In this document: one piece after another, positions 15,142 through 23,624 of the stretch
Position numbering within the stretch: position 1 is the first letter of the stretch
Layout of the letters: every line of letters begins with the position of its first letter
IMG/VR virus record: IMGVR_UViG_3300042544_002197
Span: 86,873 to 150,872 of that record
Reading direction: 5' to 3' (one strand)
Length of the DNA stretch: 64,000 nt
Source: a virus
Notes under the pieces: generated by a model
What the model saw: only the letters and a program-made list of their open reading frames with translations
What the model was told of the DNA's origin: nothing
Database searches by the model: none
Made by a program: the position numbers and the translations under genes

Positions 15142-18041
15142 ACTTCTATTGCGTGGTAAGCGTAATCGTGTCCATCATTTTCAATGATTTCATCCTCATT
15201 ACTGATTGTACTTTCAGCTTGTAGTGATACCACTTTTCTATTATGTTCCACCCAATTTTGGTCAACTAATTTTAGACTATCTTCAACATACATAAAATAA
15301 GGATCTCTACCCACTCTATTCCAAAAAATAACTTCACTATCTGAAAGTGTCATTACCTCATCAAACTTATCTTGTCCACTTTCTTTTAATGGATAACCAT
15401 TAACAAGTTCACATTGTAATTTAGTAAAGTATTGTCTATCCTTTGGGTCTTCAATAAGAATATCTTCTCTAATGTTTGGGTTAAATGCAACCAATAAAGG
15501 CTCAACACGTTTGTTAAAATTACTAAGATAACGAGGAACGTTATAATCACCTTTTAAATCGGGATTATTTGTAATTTCCTTTTCATCAATCATGTAACAA
15601 TTAACATTTATAACTGCGTGGTCTTTCGGCATTTCACTACCAATACTTTCAAAATACTCAATCATTTCCTTTTTTGTCCATCTAGTTTTTCTTTCCACAT
15701 CTCCAGATGATTTTTTTATACCATTATTAACATAGTATATTGTATCACCTAAACCGGCAGGATAATCATTTTGAATTATTAATTCCATGTGTGCTTGACG
15801 AGACATTAAAGAACCTGATTTAGTTGTTTTTTGTACGTGTTTTTTATATTCATTAATAGATTGTTTAACACGAGCTTTATTTGCAATTTTAGATAATGGT
15901 ATTTCTTTATTATATATTTTTTCTACGTAATTGTAATATAGTTCCACAAAAGAATGTCCGTCACCATTTAACAAATATTTAAAACCTTCATCCAAAAATT
16001 CAACAATATATGTTTGTAATTTTTTTGATTTAATTGTGTTACCTGTTAATTTAATTTTCTCCTTGCCTTTCTTAATTAATTTAATAATATAATTCTTACG
16101 AGATACGTTAATGCAAGATGGTGCGGTGTAGTCAATATCTAAACCCATTTCACCTCTCATGAATATGTCATTGAACTCTGCGGTGTGAGCTTCAATACCT
16201 TTATATTCTTTACCTTCTATTACTAATTCATTTAAACCTTTACCAACATACACAGCGTCTAATGCACTATCAGGTGTTTCAAAGTTCACACCGTCCGTGT
16301 CCATTACAAGAGGTTTATAACCCTTTTGCATATAGAACATAATCATCATACGTAAACACTGACGACCAATGCAAGTAATAGTTTCACCTGAATCCATTTC
16401 CCCCCAAGGGAATACGTGTGGTGCAGATAATGAACCAAAATATGCATTAATAAAAATCTTAATTGGTAATTGTTTACGGTCGTACATTTCAGCAGCAACA
16501 GGGTCGCTATCTTTTAATTCACTGGCAAGATGCTTATATTTAATACGAATGTTACGGAAATATTTCAACATCGATTTTTGTACTCCCATGACATCACACG
16601 CGGGAAATACATCATACACTAATTGAATTGATGGGTAGAGCGATGAGTAGTCAAATTTAACAATATTCTTTGCATAACCAACATTTAATAAACGAGATAA
16701 TCCACCAGTAAAGGCTCGTTTCTCATCTTTAGATGGTACTGCTAAATTATTTTCATAAGACCAAGCTAACATAATGATTTTCCATAATGTTGCCGTACCC
16801 ATTGTTGCAATCCTTTCATAAGTTGTTGGTACAAGTTTTGACAATAAAAATGTTGATTGAGAAAATGAATCGTCTACAACCATTGTCTCATAAAGGTCAT
16901 CATCAAGATATTGCTCAACAATTTTCCTACCTGGCCATATCTCAAACTTGCCAGGATATTTTCGTAATAAATCTTCGGTACCTGGCTCACCTATTTGTTT
17001 ATATCCACCTGTTTTTGGATTTACATAATAACTTTCATTATCTAGATATATTTTTGATATTTTACTACCTTCAACATACACACGATTAGGTTTTTCTTTT
17101 TCCAAATATGTGGTAATGTATTTCAAACCCCATGATTTAATTTCAGAATTGATTGCTTGAGCACGTCGTACTGAATGTGCAATATCAATGATATTAAAAC
17201 CCCAAATAATATGTTGTTTATATGGCTCAACTTCATTTGCCAATTTTAACATTCCCTCTTTTTCTTTCATTCCTTGGGACGTGAAAATTTGAGTCATTCC
17301 ATCAACATCAACACCAAGAATTTCCGCACGTTTTAATATGAATGGCCAATCAAAAAATGCGGAGTTGTAACCAGCAATGATTGTTGGTTTTAAGTCCCTT
17401 ATATATTGGAAAAATCTTTCAATACATTTTTTTTCTCCGTCTTCCCCAAAGGCGGGAATTGTTACGTTTAAACCACGATTATCTTTAACCCCAATTAATA
17501 TAATAACACAAGTTTCAGGGTCAAGACCTGTGGTTTCAATATCAAATACAAATCGATTAACACCACCATAATCATCAATACCTTTGAATAATCTTTTTTT
17601 CGTTTGAACAAGATATTGTTCTACCGGTGATAAAACCGTAAAATGTTGTCTATATTTTTCATCCCACGGATTAATACCACCCATTCTGAAAAATGAAATT
17701 AAATCGGTATACGATTTAAGACTTTTTACCAAATATTTCATACCCGACTCAAGTCGTTCATCTCCATGAGTATCTAATTTTTCAATTAGAATACCAAATT
17801 CACCCATACGTTTTTTTTGTATGGATTTTGAATTATTGTAAAAACCTAAACCTGATAAATCACCAACCCACATAAACGGGGTAAATGAATCTGATTTTAC
17901 AATCTTTCCCTTTTCGGGGTCCTGAATAATTTTGTAAATTGTGTTGGTGGGGTAGTCGTATTCGACTCCGACAATGAACTCTTCGGGGTCGCCACCGTTA
18001 AGGAAGTTTTCTATAACTTCCTGAGAGATAACTTCTTTCAT
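15138..18041 (-). CDS. gp43: Family B DNA polymerase (T4 gp43-like)
   Basis: The 967-residue enzyme carries the proofreading and polymerase motifs of family B. Exo I is DIET (167-170), Exo II is AGYNSAFFDWPF (223-234), and a YLDDD segment (378-382) is the probable Exo III. Motif A is KFDYSSLYPS (462-471), motif B is KIFINAYFGSL (528-538) and motif C is MDTDGVNF (580-587). Motif C has Gly where most family B enzymes have Ser (DTDS). It would be the replicative polymerase. A TATATTTA element lies 67 nt upstream and a 6-bp hairpin (18074-18088) lies in the leader, which recalls the T4 gp43 translational operator. Confidence 0.95.
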   Translation of the reverse strand: MKEVISQEVIENFLNGGDPEEFIVGVEYDYPTNTIYKIIQDPEKGKIVKSDSFTPFMWVGDLSGLGFYNNSKSIQKKRMGEFGILIEKLDTHGDERLESGMKYLVKSLKSYTDLISFFRMGGINPWDEKYRQHFTVLSPVEQYLVQTKKRLFKGIDDYGGVNRFVFDIETTGLDPETCVIILIGVKDNRGLNVTIPAFGEDGEKKCIERFFQYIRDLKPTIIAGYNSAFFDWPFILKRAEILGVDVDGMTQIFTSQGMKEKEGMLKLANEVEPYKQHIIWGFNIIDIAHSVRRAQAINSEIKSWGLKYITTYLEKEKPNRVYVEGSKISKIYLDNESYYVNPKTGGYKQIGEPGTEDLLRKYPGKFEIWPGRKIVEQYLDDDLYETMVVDDSFSQSTFLLSKLVPTTYERIATMGTATLWKIIMLAWSYENNLAVPSKDEKRAFTGGLSRLLNVGYAKNIVKFDYSSLYPSIQLVYDVFPACDVMGVQKSMLKYFRNIRIKYKHLASELKDSDPVAAEMYDRKQLPIKIFINAYFGSLSAPHVFPWGEMDSGETITCIGRQCLRMMIMFYMQKGYKPLVMDTDGVNFETPDSALDAVYVGKGLNELVIEGKEYKGIEAHTAEFNDIFMRGEMGLDIDYTAPSCINVSRKNYIIKLIKKGKEKIKLTGNTIKSKKLQTYIVEFLDEGFKYLLNGDGHSFVELYYNYVEKIYNKEIPLSKIANKARVKQSINEYKKHVQKTTKSGSLMSRQAHMELIIQNDYPAGLGDTIYYVNNGIKKSSGDVERKTRWTKKEMIEYFESIGSEMPKDHAVINVNCYMIDEKEITNNPDLKGDYNVPRYLSNFNKRVEPLLVAFNPNIREDILIEDPKDRQYFTKLQCELVNGYPLKESGQDKFDEVMTLSDSEVIFWNRVGRDPYFMYVEDSLKLVDQNWVEHNRKVVSLQAESTISNEDEIIENDGHDYAYHAIEV

Positions 18042-18073
18042 CTTATAATTTTTTTAAATGTGACGTATTAGCT

Positions 18074-18088
18074 TACTGAAAATCAGTA
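18074..18088 (-). promoter_or_regulatory. Hairpin in the DNA polymerase leader
   Basis: On the minus strand TACTGA-TTT-TCAGTA forms a 6-bp stem with a 3-nt loop, ending 32 nt before the polymerase ATG. In T4 the polymerase represses its own translation by binding a leader hairpin; a similar role here is inference. Confidence 0.35.
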
Positions 18089-18108
18089 GTTTGCCTTGTT
18101 TTCATCTG

Positions 18109-18116
18109 TAAATATA
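18109..18116 (-). promoter_or_regulatory. Host-like -7 element for DNA polymerase
   Basis: TATATTTA on the minus strand is one base from the Bacteroidota TAnnTTTG box and lies 67 nt upstream of the polymerase ATG. No TATTTATA box is present, consistent with non-late expression. Confidence 0.4.
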
Positions 18117-18132
18117 AGAATTAAAATCGGTA

Positions 18133-18501
18133 TTAAAAAATGTTGATGTATAATTTTTCTTTAACGGGTAATATCAATTTTGTTGTTGGGTTTCCGTTTG
18201 TGTCTAAAAATTGTATAGTTATTTTACCCTCAAATTTACCCATTTCTGAAGTTTGGGTTTCAGTAAATCTATGTGTAATATAATATTCCTCGGTTGTTTG
18301 GTTATATAATTTTGTTCTCGTTGTCACTAAACAATCACTATTCAATATTACGGGTTCCCCTGTTTTAACGTCAGACATTTCAAATGTGATGTCTGCACTT
18401 TCGAGCATATCATTAAATGATGATTTGTCGTTTTTACCGTCATCAATCATCCTCATTTTTAATATTGGGTCAGATGCCCCTTGTCTTATAAAGAATTCCA
18501 T
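18133..18501 (-). CDS. Baseplate/fibre adaptor with BppU-N-like fold
   Basis: This 122-residue protein follows the order seen in the N-terminal domain of baseplate upper proteins: FIRQGASDPILKMRM, an ADITFEMSDVKTGEPVI strand pair, a middle GKFEGKITIQFLD, and a closing LILPVKEKLYINIF. The domain in relatives anchors receptor-binding parts to the baseplate. It is the first gene of a minus-strand fibre group (18133-21197). A TATTTATA box lies only 4 nt before its ATG. The fold assignment is from motif order, so moderate. Confidence 0.55.
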   Translation of the reverse strand: MEFFIRQGASDPILKMRMIDDGKNDKSSFNDMLESADITFEMSDVKTGEPVILNSDCLVTTRTKLYNQTTEEYYITHRFTETQTSEMGKFEGKITIQFLDTNGNPTTKLILPVKEKLYINIF

Positions 18502-18505
18502 ATGT

Positions 18506-18513
18506 TATAAATA
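18506..18513 (-). promoter_or_regulatory. Late-promoter-like box, 4 nt from ATG
   Basis: TATTTATA in the sense direction followed by ACAT and the ATG at 18501. Confidence 0.5.
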
Positions 18514-18531
18514 TTGTTTTTTTAATATTAT

Positions 18532-19695
18532 TTATCCTCTAAATGTTATTGTTATTGGTAAATTCTTTACAAATGGATTAGGTGAATCTTGTGTTTGTGT
18601 TACTCCGCCTGTCTCAGATATAATAAATGTATTATATGTTGGTTGATTAAATATATAGTTAAAACCCGGAGCAAGTGAATATCTTGCGGTGTTCGAACCT
18701 TGTGTTAATGACACTGTACCTCCATTATCTTTAATGCTTTGAAATAATGATAAATAATCAACACCCGCACTATTTTTGGTGTTAAAACGAAGTATAACAA
18801 ATGTATTACTAATAAAATTAGGATTATATGTAACAACTATATCACTAGGCTGTCCTGTAGGATTATATGTGAAAAGTGATTCACCATTACCATCGAAAGT
18901 TGCACTCGTCTGTCCAAAAAATAAACCCTCATCGCCCGTTAAATACCATTCACTAGTAACTACCATTGGTGATGTTGGACTTGGCGTCATAGTCATTGTT
19001 GGTGTCATTGTTGGTGTCATTGTTGGTGTTTCCGACGGAGTCATCGTTGGTGTTAAAGTAATGGTAGGTGTAATACTAGGTGTTGGTGTTACTGTATTAG
19101 TTGGTGTCATGGTTGGTGTTTCTGATGGGGTCATTGTGGGCGTTTCAGAAGGAGTTACCGTTGGAGTTTGACTATTTGTTGGTGTTTGAGTTATCGTTTG
19201 TGTTGGCGTTTGTGTTGGTGTTTCCGACGGAGTCATCGTTGGAGTTTCACTTGGTGTTTGAGTTGGTGTTTCCGACGGAGTCATCGTTGGAGTTTCACTT
19301 GGTGTTTGAGTTGGTGTTTGAGTAATGGTATTTGTAGGTGTTACCGTATTAGTTGGTGTTAAACTAATTGTTGGAGTAATACTTGGTGTGGGTGTGTTGG
19401 TCGGTGTTACTGTATTTGTTTGTGTTAAAGTAATAGTAGGTGTTTGAGTTGGAGTTGGTGTTCCGGTAGGTGTAACAGTATTAGTTGGTGTTTGAGTTGG
19501 TGTAACAGTATTAGTTGGTGTTTGAGTTGGTGTGGGGGTTGCCGTTCCGGTTGGTGTCATAGTATTAGTTGGTGTAATACTTTGAGTAAGTATTGGAGTT
19601 ACAACCGAAGACCAAATTATGTTTCCATTTAAATAAACAAAAGATGGTGTGTTACCATTAAACTTAATATCTGATGCGTTTGTAAATAAACTCAT
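18532..19695 (-). CDS. Fibre-like protein with long Pro/Thr repeat stalk
   Basis: The 387-residue protein has a short N-terminal domain (1-35, [21 protein letters not shown]), a roughly 210-residue stretch built of TPTxTPT, TPSETPT and TPTNTVT units, and a C-terminal beta domain (about 250-387, beginning [14 protein letters not shown]). The N-terminal part resembles phage anchor domains that carry a surface residue in a loop. The repeat stretch is mucin-like, with Thr/Ser at about half the positions, and would be extended. A likely role is a spaced virion-surface or tail fibre head that binds the host. Three phage glycosyltransferases occur in the window and the Thr-rich stalk is a possible substrate; that link is inference. 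Confidence 0.65.
   Translation of the reverse strand: MSLFTNASDIKFNGNTPSFVYLNGNIIWSSVVTPILTQSITPTNTMTPTGTATPTPTQTPTNTVTPTQTPTNTVTPTGTPTPTQTPTITLTQTNTVTPTNTPTPSITPTISLTPTNTVTPTNTITQTPTQTPSETPTMTPSETPTQTPSETPTMTPSETPTQTPTQTITQTPTNSQTPTVTPSETPTMTPSETPTMTPTNTVTPTPSITPTITLTPTMTPSETPTMTPTMTPTMTMTPSPTSPMVVTSEWYLTGDEGLFFGQTSATFDGNGESLFTYNPTGQPSDIVVTYNPNFISNTFVILRFNTKNSAGVDYLSLFQSIKDNGGTVSLTQGSNTARYSLAPGFNYIFNQPTYNTFIISETGGVTQTQDSPNPFVKNLPITITFRG
18972..19591 (-). repeat. DNA repeats encoding the Pro/Thr stalk
   Basis: Irregular 6- to 18-bp coding repeats (GTTGGTGT variants on the plus strand) fill this stretch. A 54-bp stretch around 19208-19313 is present twice almost unchanged, which suggests recent duplication and length variation by recombination. 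Confidence 0.75.
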
Positions 19696-19696
19696 T

Positions 19697-20029
19697 TTAA
19701 TTTATTATAATATACAATGTACCACTAACTGGTGTTATCGATGCATATGATGATGATGTAATAGTTTCGAGTTTATTAACGGTATTTGATGACATAATAT
19801 TACTTCCGTTTACATTTGCACTGCCAGTAACATTTAATGAACCTGTTAACGATAAACTACCACTAATATATTGACTACCGGTAAAATAATGTGAACCACT
19901 ATCAACTAACGTTTGTCTAAGTGTGGATAATGTCGATTTATATGTTGTACCACCAAATGCAACCGCGGTAACTCCGGTTAAACTTGGAGCAATTGAACTA
20001 GATAGTTCTGTTATTTTTTTTCCTGCCAT
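19697..20029 (-). CDS. Small fibre-type protein with SGS/TGS repeats
   Basis: A 110-residue protein beginning [19 protein letters not shown]. The centre has repeated strand-turn units ([21 protein letters not shown] and [11 protein letters not shown]), typical of trimeric phage fibre shafts, and the end ([17 protein letters not shown]) is a beta tail. It ends 1 nt before the Pro/Thr protein begins. A TATTTATT box lies 3 nt before the ATG. A short tail fibre or its trimerising stem is the likely role. Confidence 0.6.
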   Translation of the reverse strand: MAGKKITELSSSIAPSLTGVTAVAFGGTTYKSTLSTLRQTLVDSGSHYFTGSQYISGSLSLTGSLNVTGSANVNGSNIMSSNTVNKLETITSSSYASITPVSGTLYIIIN

Positions 20030-20032
20030 TTA

Positions 20033-20040
20033 AATAAATA
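20033..20040 (-). promoter_or_regulatory. Late-promoter-like box (TATTTATT), 3 nt from ATG
   Basis: TATTTATT in the sense direction, followed by TAA and the ATG at 20029 (TTTAAATG). Confidence 0.42.
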
Positions 20041-20042
20041 GT

Positions 20043-21197
20043 TTAAAATAGTATGATATCATTATTATTTTCAGTTATTATGTCTTCACCATCCTCTGTC
20101 AGTAATGCGTTTGAAAATACACCACTTAATGTGTCTAAACAATCTTCATAACATTCAACAATGTCAAAATTTGGTTTTATTTCGGTCAGATAATGGTGTC
20201 TTACTCTCGGGAAATTTAATGGTTCTTCAAAATATTTTATTTGATAAACATTAAATTGTGTATTCCCTGTATGTAATGATTGTATACCACTGGTTCCTCC
20301 ACCCCATATTTGTACAATTTTATTTTCAGATTCTCTTAGTGAAGGTATTATTTCCTCCCAATCTTTTACTTTATAAATTAAATTTCCATTTAAAAATATC
20401 TTTAACGTACCCAACCTTCTCTGTTTTTCTGAAGCCCACTCTCTATTTAATTTCTCAATAAATTCATATGTTGGTGTTGCCCCCGATAATACATCTATTG
20501 AGTTTGTTATGGTATAGCCAGTTGTTATTTGAGTTGTTGTAGTTCCGGTTGATGACCCAGTATAAGAAATAGGGTATGGACCTCTTATTAAATCGTTCCA
20601 CCCACCGTCGTTTTCAATCTCACAACCTTCGTAGTGTTTATATCTGTCGAAAGTAATGGTTATATTAAAATCCATTGAAGTACCACCACTACATAAAACA
20701 GGGGTTTGTCCTGAAGATATATAATAACTCTCAGTATAACCCGAACTTGAATCACATAAACCAGAATACCTATAAGATTCCCATTTTATTCTACGGTCAT
20801 CCGTAAACGAAAAGGAAAGGTTGTTGTCAGCATAGTTAGATTGTACCGTTTCCCCACTAATACCCCAATAGTAAAATGTAGTACCACCCGACCAAGGTAT
20901 ATTCTCCTTATTAAAAACAAAATCCAAAGTCCAACCCTTTTCAGTACGTCTTCTAATGTTGAAATTACATGTATGACCTGTATATCTCTCGTTAATTGGT
21001 ATTGACCACGGAGTTGTAAAATTGGTATAACATGAAGAATCTATTGTTAATCCTGTATATATAATTTCATTTGTTAAATCTAAAACGTCGGAATCATAAT
21101 TCACGTCTTTTGATAATTCAAAATCATATAATTCGGAAGAATCCAACCTTAAATCTAATTTTAACCCATAAAAATTTAAAATATTCTGTCTATTCAT
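20043..21197 (-). CDS. Lectin-like (ConA fold) virion protein
   Basis: I choose the second ATG (21197, MNRQNILNFYGLKLDLRLD, 384 residues) because the upstream ATG at 21218 would place a TATTTATA late box inside the coding sequence (residues KDIYRN). The protein has a WTLDFVFNKENIPWSG strand set and a C-terminal LGTLKIFLNGNLIYKVKDWEE followed by QIWGGGTSGIQSL, which matches phage laminin-G/ConA-like domains with the LNGxxxYK strand and GGGTxGxQSL loop. A receptor- or glycan-binding role on the tail is likely. Several Cys residues (about 170-200 and 355-360) may form disulfides. Confidence 0.62.
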   Translation of the reverse strand: MNRQNILNFYGLKLDLRLDSSELYDFELSKDVNYDSDVLDLTNEIIYTGLTIDSSCYTNFTTPWSIPINERYTGHTCNFNIRRRTEKGWTLDFVFNKENIPWSGGTTFYYWGISGETVQSNYADNNLSFSFTDDRRIKWESYRYSGLCDSSSGYTESYYISSGQTPVLCSGGTSMDFNITITFDRYKHYEGCEIENDGGWNDLIRGPYPISYTGSSTGTTTTQITTGYTITNSIDVLSGATPTYEFIEKLNREWASEKQRRLGTLKIFLNGNLIYKVKDWEEIIPSLRESENKIVQIWGGGTSGIQSLHTGNTQFNVYQIKYFEEPLNFPRVRHHYLTEIKPNFDIVECYEDCLDTLSGVFSNALLTEDGEDIITENNNDIILF

Positions 21198-21202
21198 GTT
21201 TC

Positions 21203-21210
21203 TATAAATA
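21203..21210 (-). promoter_or_regulatory. Late-promoter-like box, 5 nt from the chosen ATG
   Basis: TATTTATA in the sense direction followed by GAAAC and the ATG at 21197. It decides the start of the lectin-like gene. Confidence 0.5.
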
Positions 21211-21227
21211 TCTTTCATAAGATTTGA

Positions 21228-21235
21228 TATTTATA
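21228..21235 (+). promoter_or_regulatory. Late-promoter-like box for the plus-strand group
   Basis: TATTTATA in the sense direction, 15 nt before ATG 21251; it is back-to-back with the box for the divergent lectin-like gene. Confidence 0.5.
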
Positions 21236-21250
21236 ATAAAACCGATTTAG

Positions 21251-21994
21251 ATGAATAATTTTATAAAACAGGTAATTGAGGAGAAATTTGCATCAAAAGC
21301 ACAACAAAGGTTCTTCTACGCTAAGGCGAATGAAAAGGGTAAACCTAAGAAAGAAAAGAAGAAATGGAGTAAATGGGCTAAGGAATTCTCTGATAAAACA
21401 AATTATGACGAAATACCTGATAAGGTAGAGACAGAGGTCGATGAAATTGTAGACAAATACGGAAATATTGCTACAGGCAAAAAACCAACTGATTTTAATA
21501 CGAAAGGTGTCACACAAAAGAAAACAAGTGATGATGTTGCAAAGGCGGCTCATGGTTCTATGGGTAGAATGGCTAATGTTGGTGGATCAACAATGAGATA
21601 TTGGGCTGAATCGGATATGAGTAAAGCGTTAGGATTTGACGACACGATGGCAAAAGATGCTGATTATGAGGATGCTGAAGACCATTTTAAAGGTGAATTA
21701 GGTTTAGATGAACCTGAAGCTGAAGATAGGTTAGCTCAAATGGGTTATGATAAAAAATTACCCGCGGATAAGGTAAGATTGGTTGAGAATCCTAAAAAAT
21801 TCATGGAGGAATATATCGAAAGTGTTTTATCTAAAAGGGCAAAAGACAATGAAATCGTTTCAAAAGACGAACAAACAGAAGAAAAAGAAATTAACCCAAT
21901 TGTTTTAAAACAATTAAAATCATTGAAAAATACAATGAATAGTCATAAATTATCAATTAATGATATTATGAAACATTTAAAAGATAATGAATAA
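21251..21994 (+). CDS. Candidate internal virion protein with AQQRFF motif
   Basis: The 247-residue protein begins MNNFIKQVIEE, a short helix ending in I-E-E at residues 9-11, then SKAQQRFFYAKANEKGK and KWSKWAKEFSDKT. The AQQRFF...KG pattern is shared by many small phage proteins of unknown function. The middle has DDTMAKDADYEDAEDHFKGEL and the end is a Lys-rich helix (NPIVLKQLKSLKNTMNSHK). The N-terminal helix with an IxE site looks like a capsid-targeting peptide cut by the prohead protease. It overlaps the next gene by 8 nt, so the two are translationally linked. Confidence 0.6.
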   Translation: MNNFIKQVIEEKFASKAQQRFFYAKANEKGKPKKEKKKWSKWAKEFSDKTNYDEIPDKVETEVDEIVDKYGNIATGKKPTDFNTKGVTQKKTSDDVAKAAHGSMGRMANVGGSTMRYWAESDMSKALGFDDTMAKDADYEDAEDHFKGELGLDEPEAEDRLAQMGYDKKLPADKVRLVENPKKFMEEYIESVLSKRAKDNEIVSKDEQTEEKEINPIVLKQLKSLKNTMNSHKLSINDIMKHLKDNE

Positions 21995-22484
21995 AGATTT
22001 AAAAGATAGGGTATTCAACATACCTCAAAACATATTGGACAAAATTAATCACACTATTAAGAGTTTGGGTGGACAACACGTACATGGTGTACAAAGAGCA
22101 CAAAAACTTTTAACAGATAAAACTGTAAAATATGGTCAACTTAAAAGAATTATCCACGATTTCCAAAAAATGGATAAGTCGGTAGATAGGGTTAAATATG
22201 ATTTATCCGGCGGAGATTTAATGGATAAGTGGTCTAAACAACATTTACAGGGAGAAAGAGATTTAGTTAGTAATGTCAAAGACGCAAGAAAAAGAGCTGA
22301 TGAAATTGGTAGTATAGGTGGAGAAAGAAAGAATAGTCATCTTAAATCACATACTAAAGATGAAACTTTTAAAATACCAACCAATTTATTAAAAAGTAAT
22401 TCACATAAAAATACAATAAGTCCAATATCATCTCTTGGATTGTTTGAACAAATTCAAAAATTTAAAAAATTAATATCATATTAA
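21987..22484 (+). CDS. Basic protein of unknown function
   Basis: A 165-residue, Lys/His-rich protein (MNKDLKDRVFNIPQNILDKINH). The N-terminal half contains two helices (LGGQHVHGVQRAQKLLTDK and YGQLKRIIHDFQKMDKS) and the C-terminal end LFEQIQKFKKLISY is helical. I do not recognise a family. Position between two virion-type genes and the late box upstream suggest a virion-associated protein. Confidence 0.5.
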   Translation: MNKDLKDRVFNIPQNILDKINHTIKSLGGQHVHGVQRAQKLLTDKTVKYGQLKRIIHDFQKMDKSVDRVKYDLSGGDLMDKWSKQHLQGERDLVSNVKDARKRADEIGSIGGERKNSHLKSHTKDETFKIPTNLLKSNSHKNTISPISSLGLFEQIQKFKKLISY

Positions 22485-22485
22485 T

Positions 22486-22863
22486 ATGGCAACACAATTA
22501 GAAATTTTAGCAGAAAAACTTAGAAAAGAAGTTATTAGTAAGAATAGTTACAATAGTAGTAACGGTTATTCTTCAGTTAATAAGAACGCCTTGTCTGATG
22601 GAGACGAAAAGGGTAAGGGTGACGTTAATGGACAAGTTGGTTCCTCCATTGATATACAAAACAGAATCGATAATTTAGGACGAAATAGATACAACAACGG
22701 TAATGAATATTCATCTGTTAATAAGGACGCCCTATCTGATGGGGATGAATTTGGTAAAGGTGATGTTAACGGACAAGTTGGTTCATTAACCGATATTAAA
22801 ACAAGAACTGACGTTGTTGCTAGAAATAAATACAATGAATCAAAAGGTTACCCTGATTTTTAA
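22486..22863 (+). CDS. Protein with 47-residue tandem repeats
   Basis: The 125-residue product has a 19-residue lead (MATQLEILAEKLRKEVISK), then two nearly identical 47-residue units, each with NxYNxxNxYSSVNKxALSDGD and GKGDVNGQVGS, and the start of a third (NKYNESKGY). Conserved Asp, Asn and Gly in ALSDGDExGKGD look like a possible metal- or sugar-binding loop. The gene starts 1 nt after the previous stop. It is probably a structural or virion-associated protein; no family recognised. Confidence 0.55.
   Translation: MATQLEILAEKLRKEVISKNSYNSSNGYSSVNKNALSDGDEKGKGDVNGQVGSSIDIQNRIDNLGRNRYNNGNEYSSVNKDALSDGDEFGKGDVNGQVGSLTDIKTRTDVVARNKYNESKGYPDF
22543..22860 (+). repeat. Two and a quarter copies of a 141-bp coding repeat
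   Basis: Units at 22543-22683 and 22684-22824 with a partial third copy to 22860, in frame with the 125-residue protein. Confidence 0.75.
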
Positions 22864-22866
22864 TTT

Positions 22867-23589
22867 ATGTTAAATAATACAATCTTTGACATAATCGAAG
22901 AACAATCTATACTTAAAACAACTAAAACGAAACCTATTGTTGATGCCATCAAAAATAGGAAAAAAATTACGTTTTATTATTCTGGACCAAGAAAACCTAA
23001 AAAAGATAGTGTGAAACCGGGTTATAGAGTAAAGGCAGAAGTCGTTGCATTAGGATTAAGTAAAAAAGGTAATTTGGTTATGAGAGCATATGTTCAACCC
23101 CCATCAACCTCAAAAAAGGGGTTTGCAAAACATGGATGGAGAACGTTTATGTTGAGTAGGATGAGTGGAACTAATGTGACCGATGAAATTTTTAACGAGA
23201 AGAGACCGGGTTATAAAGAAGGTGATGACAATGGATTAAGTGTTACATATGTAACAACTGATTGGACTAAACAACCCAAAACCAAAAAAGTCGAAAAACC
23301 ACAACCAAAAGTTGAACCAAAAACCACAGTTAAACCACCTATTGAAAAACCTGATGTTAATGTTGAAAAACCCCAACCACAAGTTAAAACACCGGAACCA
23401 AAACCAACAGAATTACCTCAACCAAAACCAGAAGTAAAACCAACAAAAGCACAGGAACCTCCTAAGGAAGAACCAAAACCAGAGGACTTACCACAACCAA
23501 AACCAGAAGATAAACCAACTCAAAACCCTGAGGAGGATAACAATCTTCAAGAAAATTTAAAAAGAATTAAGAGTTTAATGTTACTATAA
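22867..23589 (+). CDS. WYL-like domain protein with Pro/Lys tail
   Basis: Residues 1-12 (MLNNTIFDIIEE) form a helix ending in I-E-E, a possible prohead protease site. Residues about 24-100 resemble a WYL domain: AIKNRKKITFYYSG, GYRVKAEVVALGLSKKGNLVMRAYVQ and GWRTFMLSRMSG match the usual strand-strand-R-F pattern that binds nucleotides or single-stranded nucleic acid. Residues 135-225 are a long linker of PKP, KPQP and EPKP units, and the C-terminus is a short helix (LQENLKRIKSLM). A WYL domain without a helix-turn-helix in a late virion region is unusual. It may be carried in the head and delivered into the cell, but that is inference. Confidence 0.6.
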   Translation: MLNNTIFDIIEEQSILKTTKTKPIVDAIKNRKKITFYYSGPRKPKKDSVKPGYRVKAEVVALGLSKKGNLVMRAYVQPPSTSKKGFAKHGWRTFMLSRMSGTNVTDEIFNEKRPGYKEGDDNGLSVTYVTTDWTKQPKTKKVEKPQPKVEPKTTVKPPIEKPDVNVEKPQPQVKTPEPKPTELPQPKPEVKPTKAQEPPKEEPKPEDLPQPKPEDKPTQNPEEDNNLQENLKRIKSLMLL

Positions 23590-23624
23590 AAATAGTTATA
23601 ATTAAAAAAGAAAATATTATTATC

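Noticed and set aside
18972-19591. Regular repeats that could suggest a CRISPR array
   Set aside because: The repeats are in frame, differ in length and have no unique spacers; they encode a Pro/Thr stalk.
18776-19632. Several plus-strand frames rich in Val/Gly or Cys/Trp/Ser
   Set aside because: They are antisense shadows of the Pro/Thr repeats in the minus-strand fibre gene and have no plausible protein composition.
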